DNA from: Punctularia strigosozonata HHB-11173 SS5
Lineage: Eukaryota; Basidiomycota; Agaricomycetes; Corticiales; Punctulariaceae
Assembly: GCF_000264995.1 (NCBI RefSeq)
Contig: NW_006767444.1
Location: forward strand, 260,275 to 324,274
Length of the DNA stretch: 64,000 nt
Direction of reading: 5' to 3'
The notes beneath the pieces were generated by a model, which searched no databases, had not been told where the DNA came from, and saw only the letters and a program-made list of their open reading frames with translations. Shown in pieces: positions 33,088-44,690 of this stretch (the stretch's first letter is position 1; each line of letters starts with the position of its first letter). Made by a program: the position numbers and the translations under genes.

Positions 33088-36000
33088 CGCGACGCTGCGT
33101 TAGGTGCGCGAGAAAGAACCGAACGTGGGAATGTATGGTCGCATGGACGCTCATATCACAAACGAAGCCGCCACCTTTATGTCCGTCATGAGGCGCAGCG
33201 GACTCGTAGATCAGTTCACTCATCGAGAAGAATCTATATCGGCTGCCTGCCGAGCATGGTGGCGAACGTCGGCAGCGCATGATCACACGTTACGGGAGGA
33301 AGTTCGGGCCCTCGCATGCAGTCTCTGAATCAATTAATCCTATCGAATACAGTTGTCAATAACTTGAGATGCCAAGAGTCCCCTTTCGCAGCATCGAGCT
33401 AGTATATACGGTGTATCAGAGAAATATTGAGATTGAAGTTCGCACCTGCAAGGTTAGCACGTCCTATTCAGGAGTGAGAAATTCACCGCAAAAACGGGTT
33501 CTGGTGACGTGCGTCTTCTCGGTGTGGTGTTCGTAATGAGACACGGATCAGCGCATGCTATTACCACGTCTGGAACAAGGCGCTTTGTCCCGGTACTGAG
33601 GCCGTAGTGAAACTGTAGACACCCTGTTCACCCTGAACCCGAGATTAGAAGGTGAAGCGACATTTCGGACGTGAAGAACACCGACCACGGCTATCCTTAT
33701 CCTAGTGGTGAGCGCTGATGAAATGAGAGCAATGCCGTATCTCCAGTTGCCCTTCGTCTTCCCTGTCTCTGTGCCACGGAGGTGAGGGGGTGAAATCCTC
33801 ACGCCGTATGCGGTCCCACGGTAGCACCGCGTTTTAGGCATGGACAATGCGAGAGAGCGCACGCGTATGACCCGATGTTCATGCGGCATTATGTATAGAA
33901 ACACTCACGAGTGTCGGATAGTATACAGCTCCGGAGGCACGGCTTGGGACATGGGTATAAGTATCTCGTGAGAGGACTGAATTTCCCGGGAAAGTGATCA
34001 GAGTAAGAAGCTTTATAGTATAGAGTTGGTGAGACATCGTCGCCGTGAGACCGTTGAAATTGTGTCCTATCAAGCATATAGACTTCGGTCAGCTCGAGGA
34101 AACATATGTACCCGGGACCAGACAAGTTGCATTGATTGGTCTTTAACGCATTGCCTCTGTCTCAGATCATGCGGGCACGAACGGCAAATTGTGTACGCCG
34201 CGTGTTCAAGTTCTCTTTCGACTCTGTGAAAACACTTCCACTGAGAACGACAGAAAGGTGAGCTGTGGCTTAGCACACGCTGCGTACAGTTTTGAGCCAT
34301 ACCTTGTCATTACAAATACCCGTCACTACTGACACCATGGTATCGCTTGAAGTTCTACGACATGCGTATTACGTAGAGATAGATTATTTCCTGGAATAAG
34401 CACAATACCTTGAGGTCACCGGGCGTCGACCAGTACCGGGTGGTGACCATATACTGAGCGAAAATGCCATGCCGGCGCGGCCTGGAGGTATGTGAAAGGC
34501 TGTGAAGGCCACGAGCCACTCGAGCCACGCACCAGCGACAGCTTGGGTACAGAAGCTGCGGTGTTACCGGGCGATCTTAAGAATGGACAGTGTGCAGGGG
34601 CGGGCGTGCAGAGCGGGCAGCGTATAATTTCGCTATGGCCGGGGCCCAGCGCCAGAGGTAGCCATTCAACGCAGGAGTCCGAGGTGACCCTGCCGGTTCG
34701 CAGATATAATCCGCTTCCAACCGACATGGAAGAGAATTCGTCCGGCACAAGGTTGATGATGGCGTACGTGAGTCGAGCGTCGAGAGAACCGGCTCAACTC
34801 ATTTTCGTGTCGGGTTCGATGAGCTTCACGTGTGATATGGACGGAGAAGCGGGCGAAAACATGATGATGTGCCGGTATGGAACGTCCATCCGGATTGATA
34901 GCAGAACGAGCTTGCATCCGTCCGGCACGATACGAGAGGATTCTATTTACCGAGCCGCGGATTGCGGAGATTCGGCAGACATGCATCGGTGGGGTGCCAT
35001 GTCGCATGACGAGAAGCTGCGTTCAAAAAGGGGAAGTATCAGCACAACGCCGTCTGCAACACAAAGCGGTCCGAACTGAGGCCGAGTTCAGTCATGCGAG
35101 ACCCGAAGAGAAGACAGTGGCAACGGCGGACGGAGCTGCGTCTCGCAGCCATTTACCTTAGCTCGCGCCCCATCCGAGTTGTGCGCGCGGATACTCGGTA
35201 CCCCGCACCGCATGATGAGGCACTGCGTACGGCATGAGATCCATGGATCTGACGAGATGAGCCAGACAGATGCATAAGTACATGCGTTCGGAAATAGAGA
35301 CGAAACACCGCGTAAGTTAAGGGGAAAGCACATGTCGAACTCACTTTGCACCTCCAACGGGTGCTATCAGGTGCGAGACCGCGCCTAGTTGCGGGGGGAG
35401 CTGTATCTGAGTGACGTTAAGAACTCCACCGCGTGCCTGGGCTGGGTAGCAGGATACGATACGCACAATAAATGCCTTCTAGGTGAAAAACGTTCCTTCA
35501 CACCGTAATGTGAACCGATCTTTTGGGGTGGAAGTCAACATGCTGAAATCCGAGGTTTGCTATATCGTCCGATGGCGGCGAAGGTTCGCAAGTCTTTTCA
35601 CGTTTTTCCAGAGAAATCCCTATGGTGGGTGCTGTCTTCGCGTGAGATCTCGGCAAATTCTTTTATTTATTCACCTTGCGAGTTTTCGGTCATGAATTGG
35701 AACGAAACTATGTCGAAATCTTGACCTGAGTGGAACTATGATATCGTGTCGGTAGATATTAAGTGCTCTTCGAGCACTCAGCGCCGTCAATGTGAGGTCA
35801 ACGTTATGACTGATAATTACCACCGAACGAGCGACCGAGGCATGCGATTGAGAGCGCGCGCAGCACCGGTGTTCATCATATTGAAACAGGATGAGGTCAA
35901 GATGACGCCCCGCTTGAGGCGCGTCGGGCGCTGTCCTGTCCTCGATAGAAGATGCGTTATGGTCCATGGACGCCGCCCACAACCGTGTCGCGCCGCGCCC

Positions 36001-36243
36001 CGCGCGACGTGCCGAAACATTGGATGCTGCACGTGAGCAGGGAAAAAACCTAGCGCCTCCAGCGCTCGCTCCGACCCAATCAGAGTTTGTGTGTTTGCAA
36101 AGATTTATGCACCAAATGTTGAAGCGATATGAATACATTAGTTCATATAGCCTGCAACCATTCATCCTATGTATTTCTACGATATCTAGCCCTCGTCGAC
36201 ATATCACCAACATGCGTCCGTTATGGATTGGTGAAACACCCGT
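33088..36243. other. 3.1-kb interval without a supportable gene
   Basis: The longest plus-strand frame (34492-35079, 195 codons) has no recognisable domain and unnatural composition. On minus, two patches look protein-like: GCKLVLLSIRMDVPYRHIIM at about 34,890-34,950 and TYAIINLVPDEFSSMSVGSG at about 34,765-34,705. No continuous gene joins them. A further patch GYICFLELTEVYMLDRTQF lies at about 34,115-34,060. This may be a decayed gene, but I cannot assign a family. Confidence 0.35.
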
Positions 36244-37878
36244 CTATACATAAGGAGGACCCAGAGCTGAGGCGAGGGGAATAAGGGGAACGACCAAATT
36301 CGGTGATGATAATCAGCTCACCTTGACGGAAAATGACAAGTGTAGCCTCCACCACGAGAAGGAGTACACCACCACCAGGACCGAGCCGAAGGACTTTGGG
36401 TACGAAACCCTTGTAAAGCGCCGCGAAGCCCTCCTCTCTGAACACGGTCACCAATCTGCGCGAGTGGGCAAAAGTACGTAAGCGTCATGAGAACGAGAAG
36501 GACGCAGAGGACGAAAGAGGGGCAAGGAGACGTACGCAGGGTATGTCCAGTTATACTTGGGGGTAACGCCCGGAACCTTCCTAGTGTTTTGTATACGCGA
36601 CTTGACAACGTCAAACCTGCAGAATCATAGCTTATATTAAACCATAGAGATAGTTACGAGTTCGGAAGGACTCACGGAGTGTTGATGACGGTGCCAATGA
36701 AACCGCCTACTGAACCTGATGCGAAGTTGTGCAGCATCTCGCCCGATTTGCTCTGCACGGTCCCGCGGTCAGTGTGTTCTCTATGCTTTACGAGGACGAG
36801 GGTCGTACCTCTGCCTTGGGCAACAACGCCCTTACTTGATATATCGAACCGAAAAACCCTCCGTTCCACCACACGTGCCTGAAACGAACATTATCATCGC
36901 AGTACATGCACCAAACCAGCAAGTCTCATTCACCTCCAAAAAGTCGCTTCCATACCAGCATACAGACCTAACGGGCCTTCTGCCTTGACGATTTGCCTCA
37001 CAACGTCCCAAGGACCCGCGTACGTACTGCTCTTGTCCTGCAACCTTCATCATACCGCCATCCCAGTACAGTAAGCCCCTCGTTCAAACACACATTGAGA
37101 GCAGGCATACCGGATTTTTACGAGCTCGAACGGCACCACGACGAAACTTTCCGTCGCGCCCGCAGTACACCCGGTGAGCACCGACAGGCTCTGCGTCATT
37201 TTGGTGCCACCGGTGAGTTGCAGGTACGTCTTTCCCCAAAAGTCGTTCGCGGCACTAGACAAGAATCACGAGCGTGAGTAACTCGACGCGGGTGTTTGCG
37301 GAATTGATGCGGGTTGGGCAAGGGACGCACAATTTGGTCGCGCGCTTGGGGGCCTCCATGAGCAGCGGAGGGACAAGACCTGGACGCGTCGTAGATGAGT
37401 ACAGATGAGTGTGTCCATGGCATGAAGATGGATGTACCTCGATAAAGCCGACCGACACTGGAGAAACATAGCGAAATCAGAGCCGTGTGACCGAGAAGAT
37501 GCGACATTTGCATACCCCTCCTCCTTAATGATCGTCTTGAAGGTTCCTACCAGCCCATGCTGCGCCTTGCCTTTCTCGAGTTGCAGTCGCGTTTTGACCT
37601 ACGCGCCGGGTTGTCTGAGCATAGCCGACGTTCGCACGTGTAGTACATACCACATCTATATAATATCGGTGTCAGCAACATGCACCTCGATCGATTATTA
37701 GAAAATGGTGCACCGAGAGGATAGAAGGTCAAGATCTCAGAGATACCAGCGATGGCGCCGGCGGTGAAGTTTGCAATGAACGGCAGAGCTAACCCCACAC
37801 AATCGTTCAGCCGCGTCTCTCTGGACAGACGCTCTTAACCTTGAACCCACGTTTCCTTTGTGCAGGGGGAGTCGACAT
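36244..37878 (-). CDS. ODC2: Mitochondrial 2-oxodicarboxylate carrier
   Basis: This is a member of the mitochondrial carrier family that exchanges 2-oxoadipate/2-oxoglutarate across the inner membrane, used in lysine and glutamate metabolism. Exon 1 starts MSTPPAQRKRGFK (ATG at 37878). Later exons carry the first repeat LPFIANFTAGAIAGISEILT and YPL then VKTRLQLEKGKAQHGLVG, and APKRATK with AANDFWGKTYLQLTGG. The second repeat has LTGCTAGATESFVVVPFELV and the third FASGSVGGFIGTVINTP. The end is EEGFAALYKGFVPKVLRLGP, VVEATLVIFRQ, then across a last intron ALGPPYV-TAG. The P-x-[DE]-x-x-[KR] signatures are split by introns. The junction between exons 1 and 2 is not certain. Three repeats and six helices fit the family. 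Confidence 0.8.
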
Positions 37879-38141
37879 GTTGACAAAGCCTACCCTTTAG
37901 AACAAGAAAAATAGGCGAGTAAAGACCGGAAGAGGACGTGCAGACAAAACCCGACGAGAACCGACCGCGGACCATACTGACGACATGGTCATGAGAACAA
38001 CTACAGGGGTCCGCCACTCGTGCGGGGAACCGCCCGGACCCCCGTCTATTCCCGTCCCTTGTCCCTCGCCAAAGCGCGCCACAGCGGCCGCGTGCCTTCA
38101 CCACTGACTGGCGATAGTGACCATACTGATCGTCCGGGAGG

Positions 38142-38675
38142 ATGGTGTACATCTCGTCCTGGCACCAGTTCCAAGAAGCCGCTGAAGAGCTCTACACCAA
38201 ATCTCCTGAAAAAGTACGCTTTCTTGGTCAACGCCTATGTCCTCGTTATGCGCGGCTTTTGATCTCGCTCATACCAAGCGTTCTGGCAGGCGCGCTACTG
38301 TGTAAAATGGAGGGCGTTGGAGGGCAGGCTTGTCCTCAAGATCACCGATGACACATCGGTATGTTACCCTCATACCGTCCTCACATCATTGCACTCAACG
38401 TCCGATCGCTCCGATGACAGTGCATCAAGTTCAAAACGCAATCCTCCATCTTCCTCAACCGTTTCGAGGCCCTCAATCTGTCTCTCATGACCAAGATGCA
38501 GAACGTCCGACATCAACCCGCGCCGACGACGTCGGCACCGGGTGCAGCGGAGACGGAGAGGGAAGGGACGCCGGTCCTGGCCGCAGCAGCAGCGTCCAGC
38601 GCAGCCCCAGGTGCGGGTGGTGCACCGGCGGGAGGCGGCACCAAGAAGAAGAAACCCGCGAAGAAGAAGAAGTAA
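38142..38675 (+). CDS. SRP9: Signal recognition particle SRP9/SRP21
   Basis: This is the Alu-domain protein of the signal recognition particle, which pauses translation during targeting to the ER. Exons 38142-38213, 38290-38358 and 38419-38675 join in frame. The start MVYISSWHQFQEAAEELY, then CVKWRALEGRLVLKITDDTS and CIKFKTQSSIFLNRFEALN, give the SRP9 alpha-beta-beta-beta-alpha core. The basic Ala/Pro-rich tail ends in KKKKPAKKKK, as is common in fungal forms. About 131 residues. The ATG lies 263 bp from the divergent carrier gene's start, suggesting a shared promoter. Confidence 0.88.
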
Positions 38676-39029
38676 GAAGGGCTTTCTCACCTAGTGTACG
38701 AATACCGGAGATCGGCACGTTTGCCCGTATGTCGTGTTCAGTTATGCTTGCAATCAATATGATGAACCTCTTCCTCAGTGCGTAATACACCCATTGTTGC
38801 CTGTACGCTTCACGCATGCTTTTTGCCTTGATTGGTTGCGAGAATTATCGCCGGAAAACGTCCATTTCACGCCAAGACGTGTCAGGTTCATGCAGCGCAA
38901 CTCTGAACACTCATCGCGCAATCGAAGCTCCCCGTATAGTCCACAAGGTTTATTTGATACACGACAAAATTGATGTCTACAGGGTTCGGAATCCCAGTCC
39001 GTCTAGCGAAACGACGTTACGTCGATGCT

Positions 39030-39840
39030 CTAAAACTGAACCTTGGAGACGAGCTCGTAGAAGGTCTTGCCCTGGATCTGCGCAATCTCCAGCTCGAGGG
39101 GGGTAGGCTGACGCGAGCCGTCTCCGCCCGAGAAAGTGCCAGCGCCCCAAGGGGAGCCGCCGTGAACCTCGGAGAGGTTGGTGAGCTGCGCGAAGGTGTA
39201 CTTGTAACCAAGGGGCACGTAGATCAGGCCGTGATGGGCGAGGGTCGACATGGCGGCTGGAGATGACAGCGTCAGTCATCTATGCTTGCTGTAATCACGG
39301 GGCGCAACGTGAAACCAGAAAATTGTGCGATCAGACTTACCGATGGCCGTCGACTCCTGTCCACCACCGGGGGAAGAGGTGGAGACGAACACGCCCGCGA
39401 ACTTGCCCGCGAGCTTGCCCTGCGCCCAGAGCTGGCCGGTGGCGTCCCAGAATGCCTTCCACTGCCCGGGGAAGTTACCGTAACGAGTGGGGATTCCGAA
39501 CAGGAACGCGTCGAAGGTGGCGAGTTTGTCGGGGGTGATGACCTCGTAGTCGGGCTTGGCCGGAGCGTGCATAAGAGTCAGTATCTCCTGGGGGAGAGTC
39601 TCAGGGACCCTGTAAGGCGTAAGCGCATCAGTGAAGGTGTTTGATATTTTGCATGCTCGCAGCGTACTGGAAGATCTGAGCGGAACCGCCAGCAGCCTCG
39701 ACGCCGGCCTTGACAGTCTCGGCGACTGTTAGGTTCCCCTAAATTAGCATTGCGCGTCCATCGTCCAGCGAATGTGTGTGCTTACGCTTGGCAACATGGC
39801 CGTAGAGCGTGTAGATGACGATAGCAACCTTGGGGGCCAT
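39030..39840 (-). CDS. Flavodoxin-like NAD(P)H:quinone oxidoreductase (WrbA/Pst2/Ycp4 type)
   Basis: An FMN enzyme that reduces quinones by two electrons and protects against oxidative stress; in wood-decay fungi relatives act on lignin-derived quinones. [18 protein letters not shown] carries the FMN-phosphate loop. Later exons contain [53 protein letters not shown] and [17 protein letters not shown]. The end is [20 protein letters not shown] with TAG at 39030. About 204 residues are expected. The promoter is shared with the divergent PARG locus (about 315 bp between ATGs). No signal peptide is seen, so it is probably cytosolic. Confidence 0.88.
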
Positions 39841-40154
39841 TTCGGAGGATGAACGGTAGACGGTGGTGAGCGACTGGGGTGCCTATTGTCGTTCTTGAAC
39901 CGGATTTATAGGGGGGGATTTATAGGGGGTCAGAGGGTTGGACATTGATCATGACATGATGTTGAGTGTCATACGGTTTACGATGTCCGATTAGGAGATA
40001 GCCTGGCTTGTTATATCTACCGTGACGGGCGCGGGAACATCTCGCCCATATTGGGACGATTGCTGGCCCGATTTGGCAGAATATTCTCTGACGAGGGACC
40101 GCCTTGCGCCTTGACCTCGAGATTCCATCAGCCAATTTGTCGAGAAGGCACCAG
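39841..40154. promoter_or_regulatory. Divergent promoter, quinone reductase / PARG
   Basis: A 314-bp head-to-head intergenic region. It holds a duplicated GGGGGATTTATAGGGGG word at about 39908-39932. No other gene is seen. Confidence 0.4.
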
Positions 40155-41689
40155 ATGAGCATCGTCCTGTCTTCTTGCTCATCGCTCCTTTGTCAGGATC
40201 GCTTCAGCCTCGTCGACTCTGACGAGGCCGAGGTGCCGTTCTGGAGCGTACTTGAAGTTATCCTACAAGAACCGGTCGTATCCGCTGACGATGTCATCGA
40301 CCGCTACAAACGATCTCTTTGACCCTGCGTGTGTCAGGCCACGAGGATCTGGATGGCCTTAAGGCTCACGTTTGTTCGAGCCCCGATGACGAACGCCGAT
40401 TCTGTTCGACTACGTGGCGCGCGCTGGTTGCCTTGGCGCTGGAAATGCCCGTGTTATTTCATGGACGCGACAAAATCCCCTTTTTAGGCACTCTGTCCTC
40501 GAAACATACCTTCTCTGGTCGACAGGTAGCTTGCCTCGTCGTGCACCAGTTCTTCTGCACGTTCCGGCCGTCGCCATGGATGGAGTCGGGAGGGCGATCG
40601 CCCGCCTTCGATATCTGGTACCACTCCAATCAGCCCCATTCTGGCGCCGTCCATGCATACCTGTCCGCATTATGGCGACACTTTGAACGCATCGCGGCTG
40701 GGGACCCTGCGATTATGGCCGCGTCTATCGACGAACGGTCTATAACCTTCGCCCTTTTCACCGATCATACGCCACCCGACAGTCTGTACGCATCGCGCGA
40801 GCCGTTCACAGGTTTGGAAGTCTGTCGCACAGCCGAGGCGACTACCCATTCGCGATTCCTCGGGCTCGATGGCGGCGCCGCCGTGATTTCCGCAAATCGG
40901 TTCATCGGGTTCGGATGCGGCGGGACGCAGGAGGAGGTGTAGGTGGGGTCCAGTCCGGAAGCCTGTCCGGCGGTCCTGTTTACGCCGCCGTTGGGCGACG
41001 CGGATGTTCTCGTCATACGCGGGGCGGAGGCGATGGTGAACATCGTCGGGTATGGCAGGAGTGCCTGGGTCGATCCGGGTCTCGGCCCAGACGGGGAGGT
41101 GAATGGAGCGAGTTCTGACTGGACGCACGGGACGATGCTCTTCATGGACGCACTCGAGCTAGACCAGGAGGACTACGGGCGACGCGTCCGCGATCTCCTC
41201 CCTGGCCACATCGACCGCGAGCTGAGCAAGTGCGCCACCGCCTTCTCCTCCTACGACAGCGCTCCAGGCCCGTACCGTCACATCTCCACAGGCCTATGGG
41301 GCTGCGGCGCCTTCGGCGGAGACCCGCAGATCAAAACGGTCATACAGTGGGCAGCCGCGTCCCTTGCCGGTGCTCCACTGCGGTTCGTCTGTCAGGATGA
41401 GGCATTTGCGGCGTCACTCGAGAGCTTTGTCCAGAGCGTCAGAAGCGGGGGCTGGAGTGTCGGGCAAGTGCTAACCTGTCTCAGAGAGGTCCTCCCGAGA
41501 GCGACGACGCTCGGACAGCGTTCGACGCTATTCTGGGCCGGCTTCGCGTTCTCTGATAGAGATTTTCGTGTGGCGGAGGGGGGGGACGATTACCCCAGAA
41601 CCATTCACGATCATGGACGAAATCGGACGTGTCGAGCGCCCGGCGTTCGCTACAGAAGAGTGGAGATGACGGAACTTAGCTCGGCATAA
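40155..41689 (+). pseudogene. PARG: Poly(ADP-ribose) glycohydrolase, interrupted frame
   Basis: PARG removes poly(ADP-ribose) chains. The start MSIVLSSCSSLLCQDRFSLV and FWSVLEVILQEPVVSADDVI fit fungal PARG. GRQVACLVVHQFFCTF, SANRFIGFGCGGTQEEV (catalytic Glu pair) and TGLWGCGAFGGD are the family's strongest signatures. The gene is uninterrupted by introns but not open. The frame changes by 1 nt between 40,286 and 40,320. TAG at 40940-40942 falls directly after the catalytic QEEV, where a CAG codon would fit. A run of eight G at 41578-41585 probably shifts the last 35 residues. The remainder aligns well, so loss is recent or these are assembly errors. About 510 residues would be normal. Confidence 0.75.
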
Positions 41690-42503
41690 TGTCCCAAAGT
41701 TGCAACGAGGACGGACGGACTCTCTTTGCTTGACGGCATTGGCGTGCCTGCCCCAGGGTGCACTGGGAAATATCCGGCTTCCGCCTTCCGTAATGCACCC
41801 ACCGGAACCATATGTCATCAAGAATGCCGTCTTGCTGCCCCTGACGCTTGCATGTGCGTCGGAGAATCTGGAGCGGGCCAGGTTGGGTGCTGGAGCGTAA
41901 CGAGACCCGTAGGGTTGTCAGCTCGGTTCAGTTTGGTTGAACGTGAGGTCAACTCGGATGAAGCAAGGTCTGGTGTTCTAAAACCGGCGGACGTACGTTG
42001 TTCTGTAGATCACATTCATATACGATCCTCTTTGCGGGCGTCGTGGTCTAGGATGGAATTACATCGTCATCAAATGCTGTCTCTTCGTGTTTACCGCAGC
42101 ACTACGACTAGCCTTCCAACGCGCTGTGCTCGATCGCGTTGCAACCTGCGCAGCGCCGGCTCGCAGCACAATTCACCGAGAGATAAACCTAGGTAGAATA
42201 AATATTGACAACAGCAAATGGTATCCGGGCGCACTCTAAGCTATCTATGTTTGCCAAAGCAGGTGGTGCTACCATATTTGGTACGTGCCTTCTCTGCGCC
42301 GCTATCGTTCCCCACGTGAGACCCTTGCGCCCTTGAGAAACGAACACCGGGACCGCGGCGAGGTGTGCCACGCTCTCAGGAATCGTCGTACCGAATGCAC
42401 TACCCTGGCAGCCCAAAGTCCATCCATCGTGAATCTAGCACCCTCGAAACTGCACTGTTCAGGGCCCAACGCGTGTATCTACCGGCCCAACAACCGGTCG
42501 GGT
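41690..42503. other. Intergenic, no gene seen
   Basis: The 3' side of both the PARG locus and the minus-strand F-box gene. Only short frames without domains. Confidence 0.45.
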
Positions 42504-43677
42504 TCATGTTCCGTCCGACTCGAGGGATATTTCGACGCCGCGCTTGGATAGGAAGTCCAGCTGCTTGGTCGCGAGGGTGGACAGGTCCTCCTCCGGGACG
42601 ACCTCCGGCGGTTTGTGACCGTGGAAGGTGATGTCCAACACCTCGAGCTTGTCGAAACAGGGGTCCTTCAACACATCACCCAGCATCTTCCACCACTTCG
42701 CCGTCCAGATATCGCTCCTCGATGAGAAGAGGTTGAGGACGATGTGAATGTTTTGGAGATGAGGGAACGCGATCTGCTCCAACGACTCCGCAACGCCCAT
42801 TAGAGCGTCGACGGATGCGGACACCATCTCTAACTCGACGACTAGGCCCTCTAGAGCCATGTTGCGAGATAAATCAAGGGGGCCTAAGTTGGGTATGTCA
42901 GGACGGGTTTAGACACACACGTTGGCATGACGAACCTGCATCTTCTGCAGAATACAGCAGATAGACTTCGAGGTGTCGTAGCGACGGATTAAGCCGCATG
43001 ATCTCGTTCAGGGCCAAGAGATCTGCGGCTGTCTCGCAAGAGCCGGAATGGAGCTCTGTAAGCTGTATGCCCGCGTTCGCGCAAAGCTCTGCCAATGTCC
43101 CCAGAATCTCCGCAGTTCCGAAGCCGGAAAGATGGAGTTCCTGCAGGGCGCTGGTGAACTGATGTGGGGGCGTATGTCGTTCCTCGTCCCAGTGCTCGAC
43201 ATCCGCATTAACAACGTCTAGGCGGTGTAACAGCGGGAGGGTCGAGATTACGTCGAGGAAAGCCGAGCGGGTGAAAGTTACCCGGAAGAGAATTAGTGTG
43301 CGCAAGGCAGGCAGTCGCGTCAGCCATCGAGTGCAGGCCAGCGTTGTCGATGGTAATTTGCAGGACAAACCATCCAGCAGGAGCTCGGTCACCCGCGGTA
43401 GTTCAACCGTCGCTAGGGTCACCCACGGGGTAGATGCCGCATCAAGCTTCAAAGATTGGATGTACCGCGTTAAATGCGGCGAAGCCTTCATGACGAATTC
43501 GAATCGTCTGGTCCGTGTATTTTCTCCCCGTAGATCGACGGTACTCGGGAATAGGTGGAATTGGCTGGCTGCGACCCAGTCTCGACATGTAAGCGAGCTT
43601 GAGCGGAGAGCGGCGGGTTCATTGTGAAGGAAGTCAATGATGCGGTCCCAGAGTTCGTTCGGAATATGTGAGATCAT
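42504..43677 (-). CDS. F-box protein
   Basis: MISHIPNELWDRIIDFLHNE and LTCRDWVAASQFHLFPS form a clear N-terminal F-box. Leucine-rich segments such as ELLLDGLSCKLPSTTLAC and LHRLDVVNADVEHWDEE follow. Exon 1 is 43677-42936 and exon 2 42883-42504, joined across a 52-nt intron to give SAEDAGPLDLSRNMALEGL. About 373 residues. The upstream in-frame ATG at 43803 is possible, but the F-box starting at 43677 matches the usual N-terminal position. This family is expanded in mushrooms; the partner substrate is unknown. It is not a close copy of the F-box gene at 31.3-33.1 kb. Confidence 0.7.
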
Positions 43678-43947
43678 GCTGCTCCGCGACGCGCCGAGGA
43701 AGAGTAGGGAGCTAAAGGGCGATCTTGCTCCGGGGAACCGTCTCTTGCTTAAACACTCCCCCGACTGACTATGGTTCCGGATACCCGGAAATCCCCTGTG
43801 CAAGCTTTAAAAAGCTTTCATTCCTGTGAACAAAGTGAAGCCGCAGACGACGTGTGGGAAAGGGGCCATCGTTCCGAGGATCCCGGGTTGCGAGAAAGGA
43901 ACTCGGTGTTGTGATGGCACAAGAATGCAACCCCTTTGGGAGGGGGC

Positions 43948-44540
43948 TTACGTCGTCACAGGGCCGAACAGTTCTCTCACCAGCCGAGCCAGCGCTTCCT
44001 CGAGAAGTTCAGATGCTGCACCTCGAAGCCGTAGATTGGCCATCTGAGCGCGTGTCGCGGCCGTTGACGATCAACCATCCACACCACGACGTCTCGCGGT
44101 CTCCTTGGCCGATTATATTCAGAATGGCAATGCAAGCCCGAGATGACTCAACGCAGCGCGGTAGATTCGGTTTCGACGACCATAGCGAAGTTCTGGCAGA
44201 TCATAGTCTTCATGCTTCTGTAGACTTCGAGATTCCCTGCGAAGAGCTGTGTACGTGGATAGACGGAACGGTTCTTGGCCTCGAGCGCTCCGATACTCAC
44301 TCACTCGAAGGCCATGGTCATGGACGTTAGAACTGTTCACGATGCTCTTATGGGTGAAGATCGGCCATCAATTCGGCCGCAAAGAGCCGAACATGGCACA
44401 TGACGTAGATCAGGGCAGACGCGGTCTTGGTCAACCAACTGCCTTGTCTCCTGGAGCTTCCACTCTACCAGCTCTCGATGCCACATCCTTTTCTTGTCCT
44501 GAAATTGAAAACATTGCGGCCTTGTCGACTCATAAAGAGC
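43948..44540 (-). CDS. Possible small unknown gene
   Basis: Minus-strand patches look like real exons: DKKRMWHRELVEWKLQETRQ after an acceptor TTCAATTTCAG, MKTMICQNFAMVVETESTAL, and a terminal exon MANLRLRGAASELLEEALAR ending at TAA (43948). Joins between them are unclear and I do not recognise the protein. If real it is divergent from DUG3, whose ATG is at 44691. Confidence 0.25.
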
Positions 44541-44690
44541 AATACTTGGACTAGAGAATCATCACTCGTCCAAAATTTGATACAGTGACGTCGCAGAACT
44601 CTGTTTGGAGACTCCATATATAAGATGGACATGCGGCGTGGCCCCGCTGTCTTCCCGTTCGACCGAACCACATCGATATAAGTTGCTAGC

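Noticed and set aside
34492-35079. 195-codon plus-strand frame
   Set aside because: No domain, odd composition, and overlaps better-looking minus-strand patches; most likely chance in a GC-rich region.
38330-38817. Plus and minus frames overlapping SRP9
   Set aside because: Other-frame readings of the SRP9 gene and its 3' flank.
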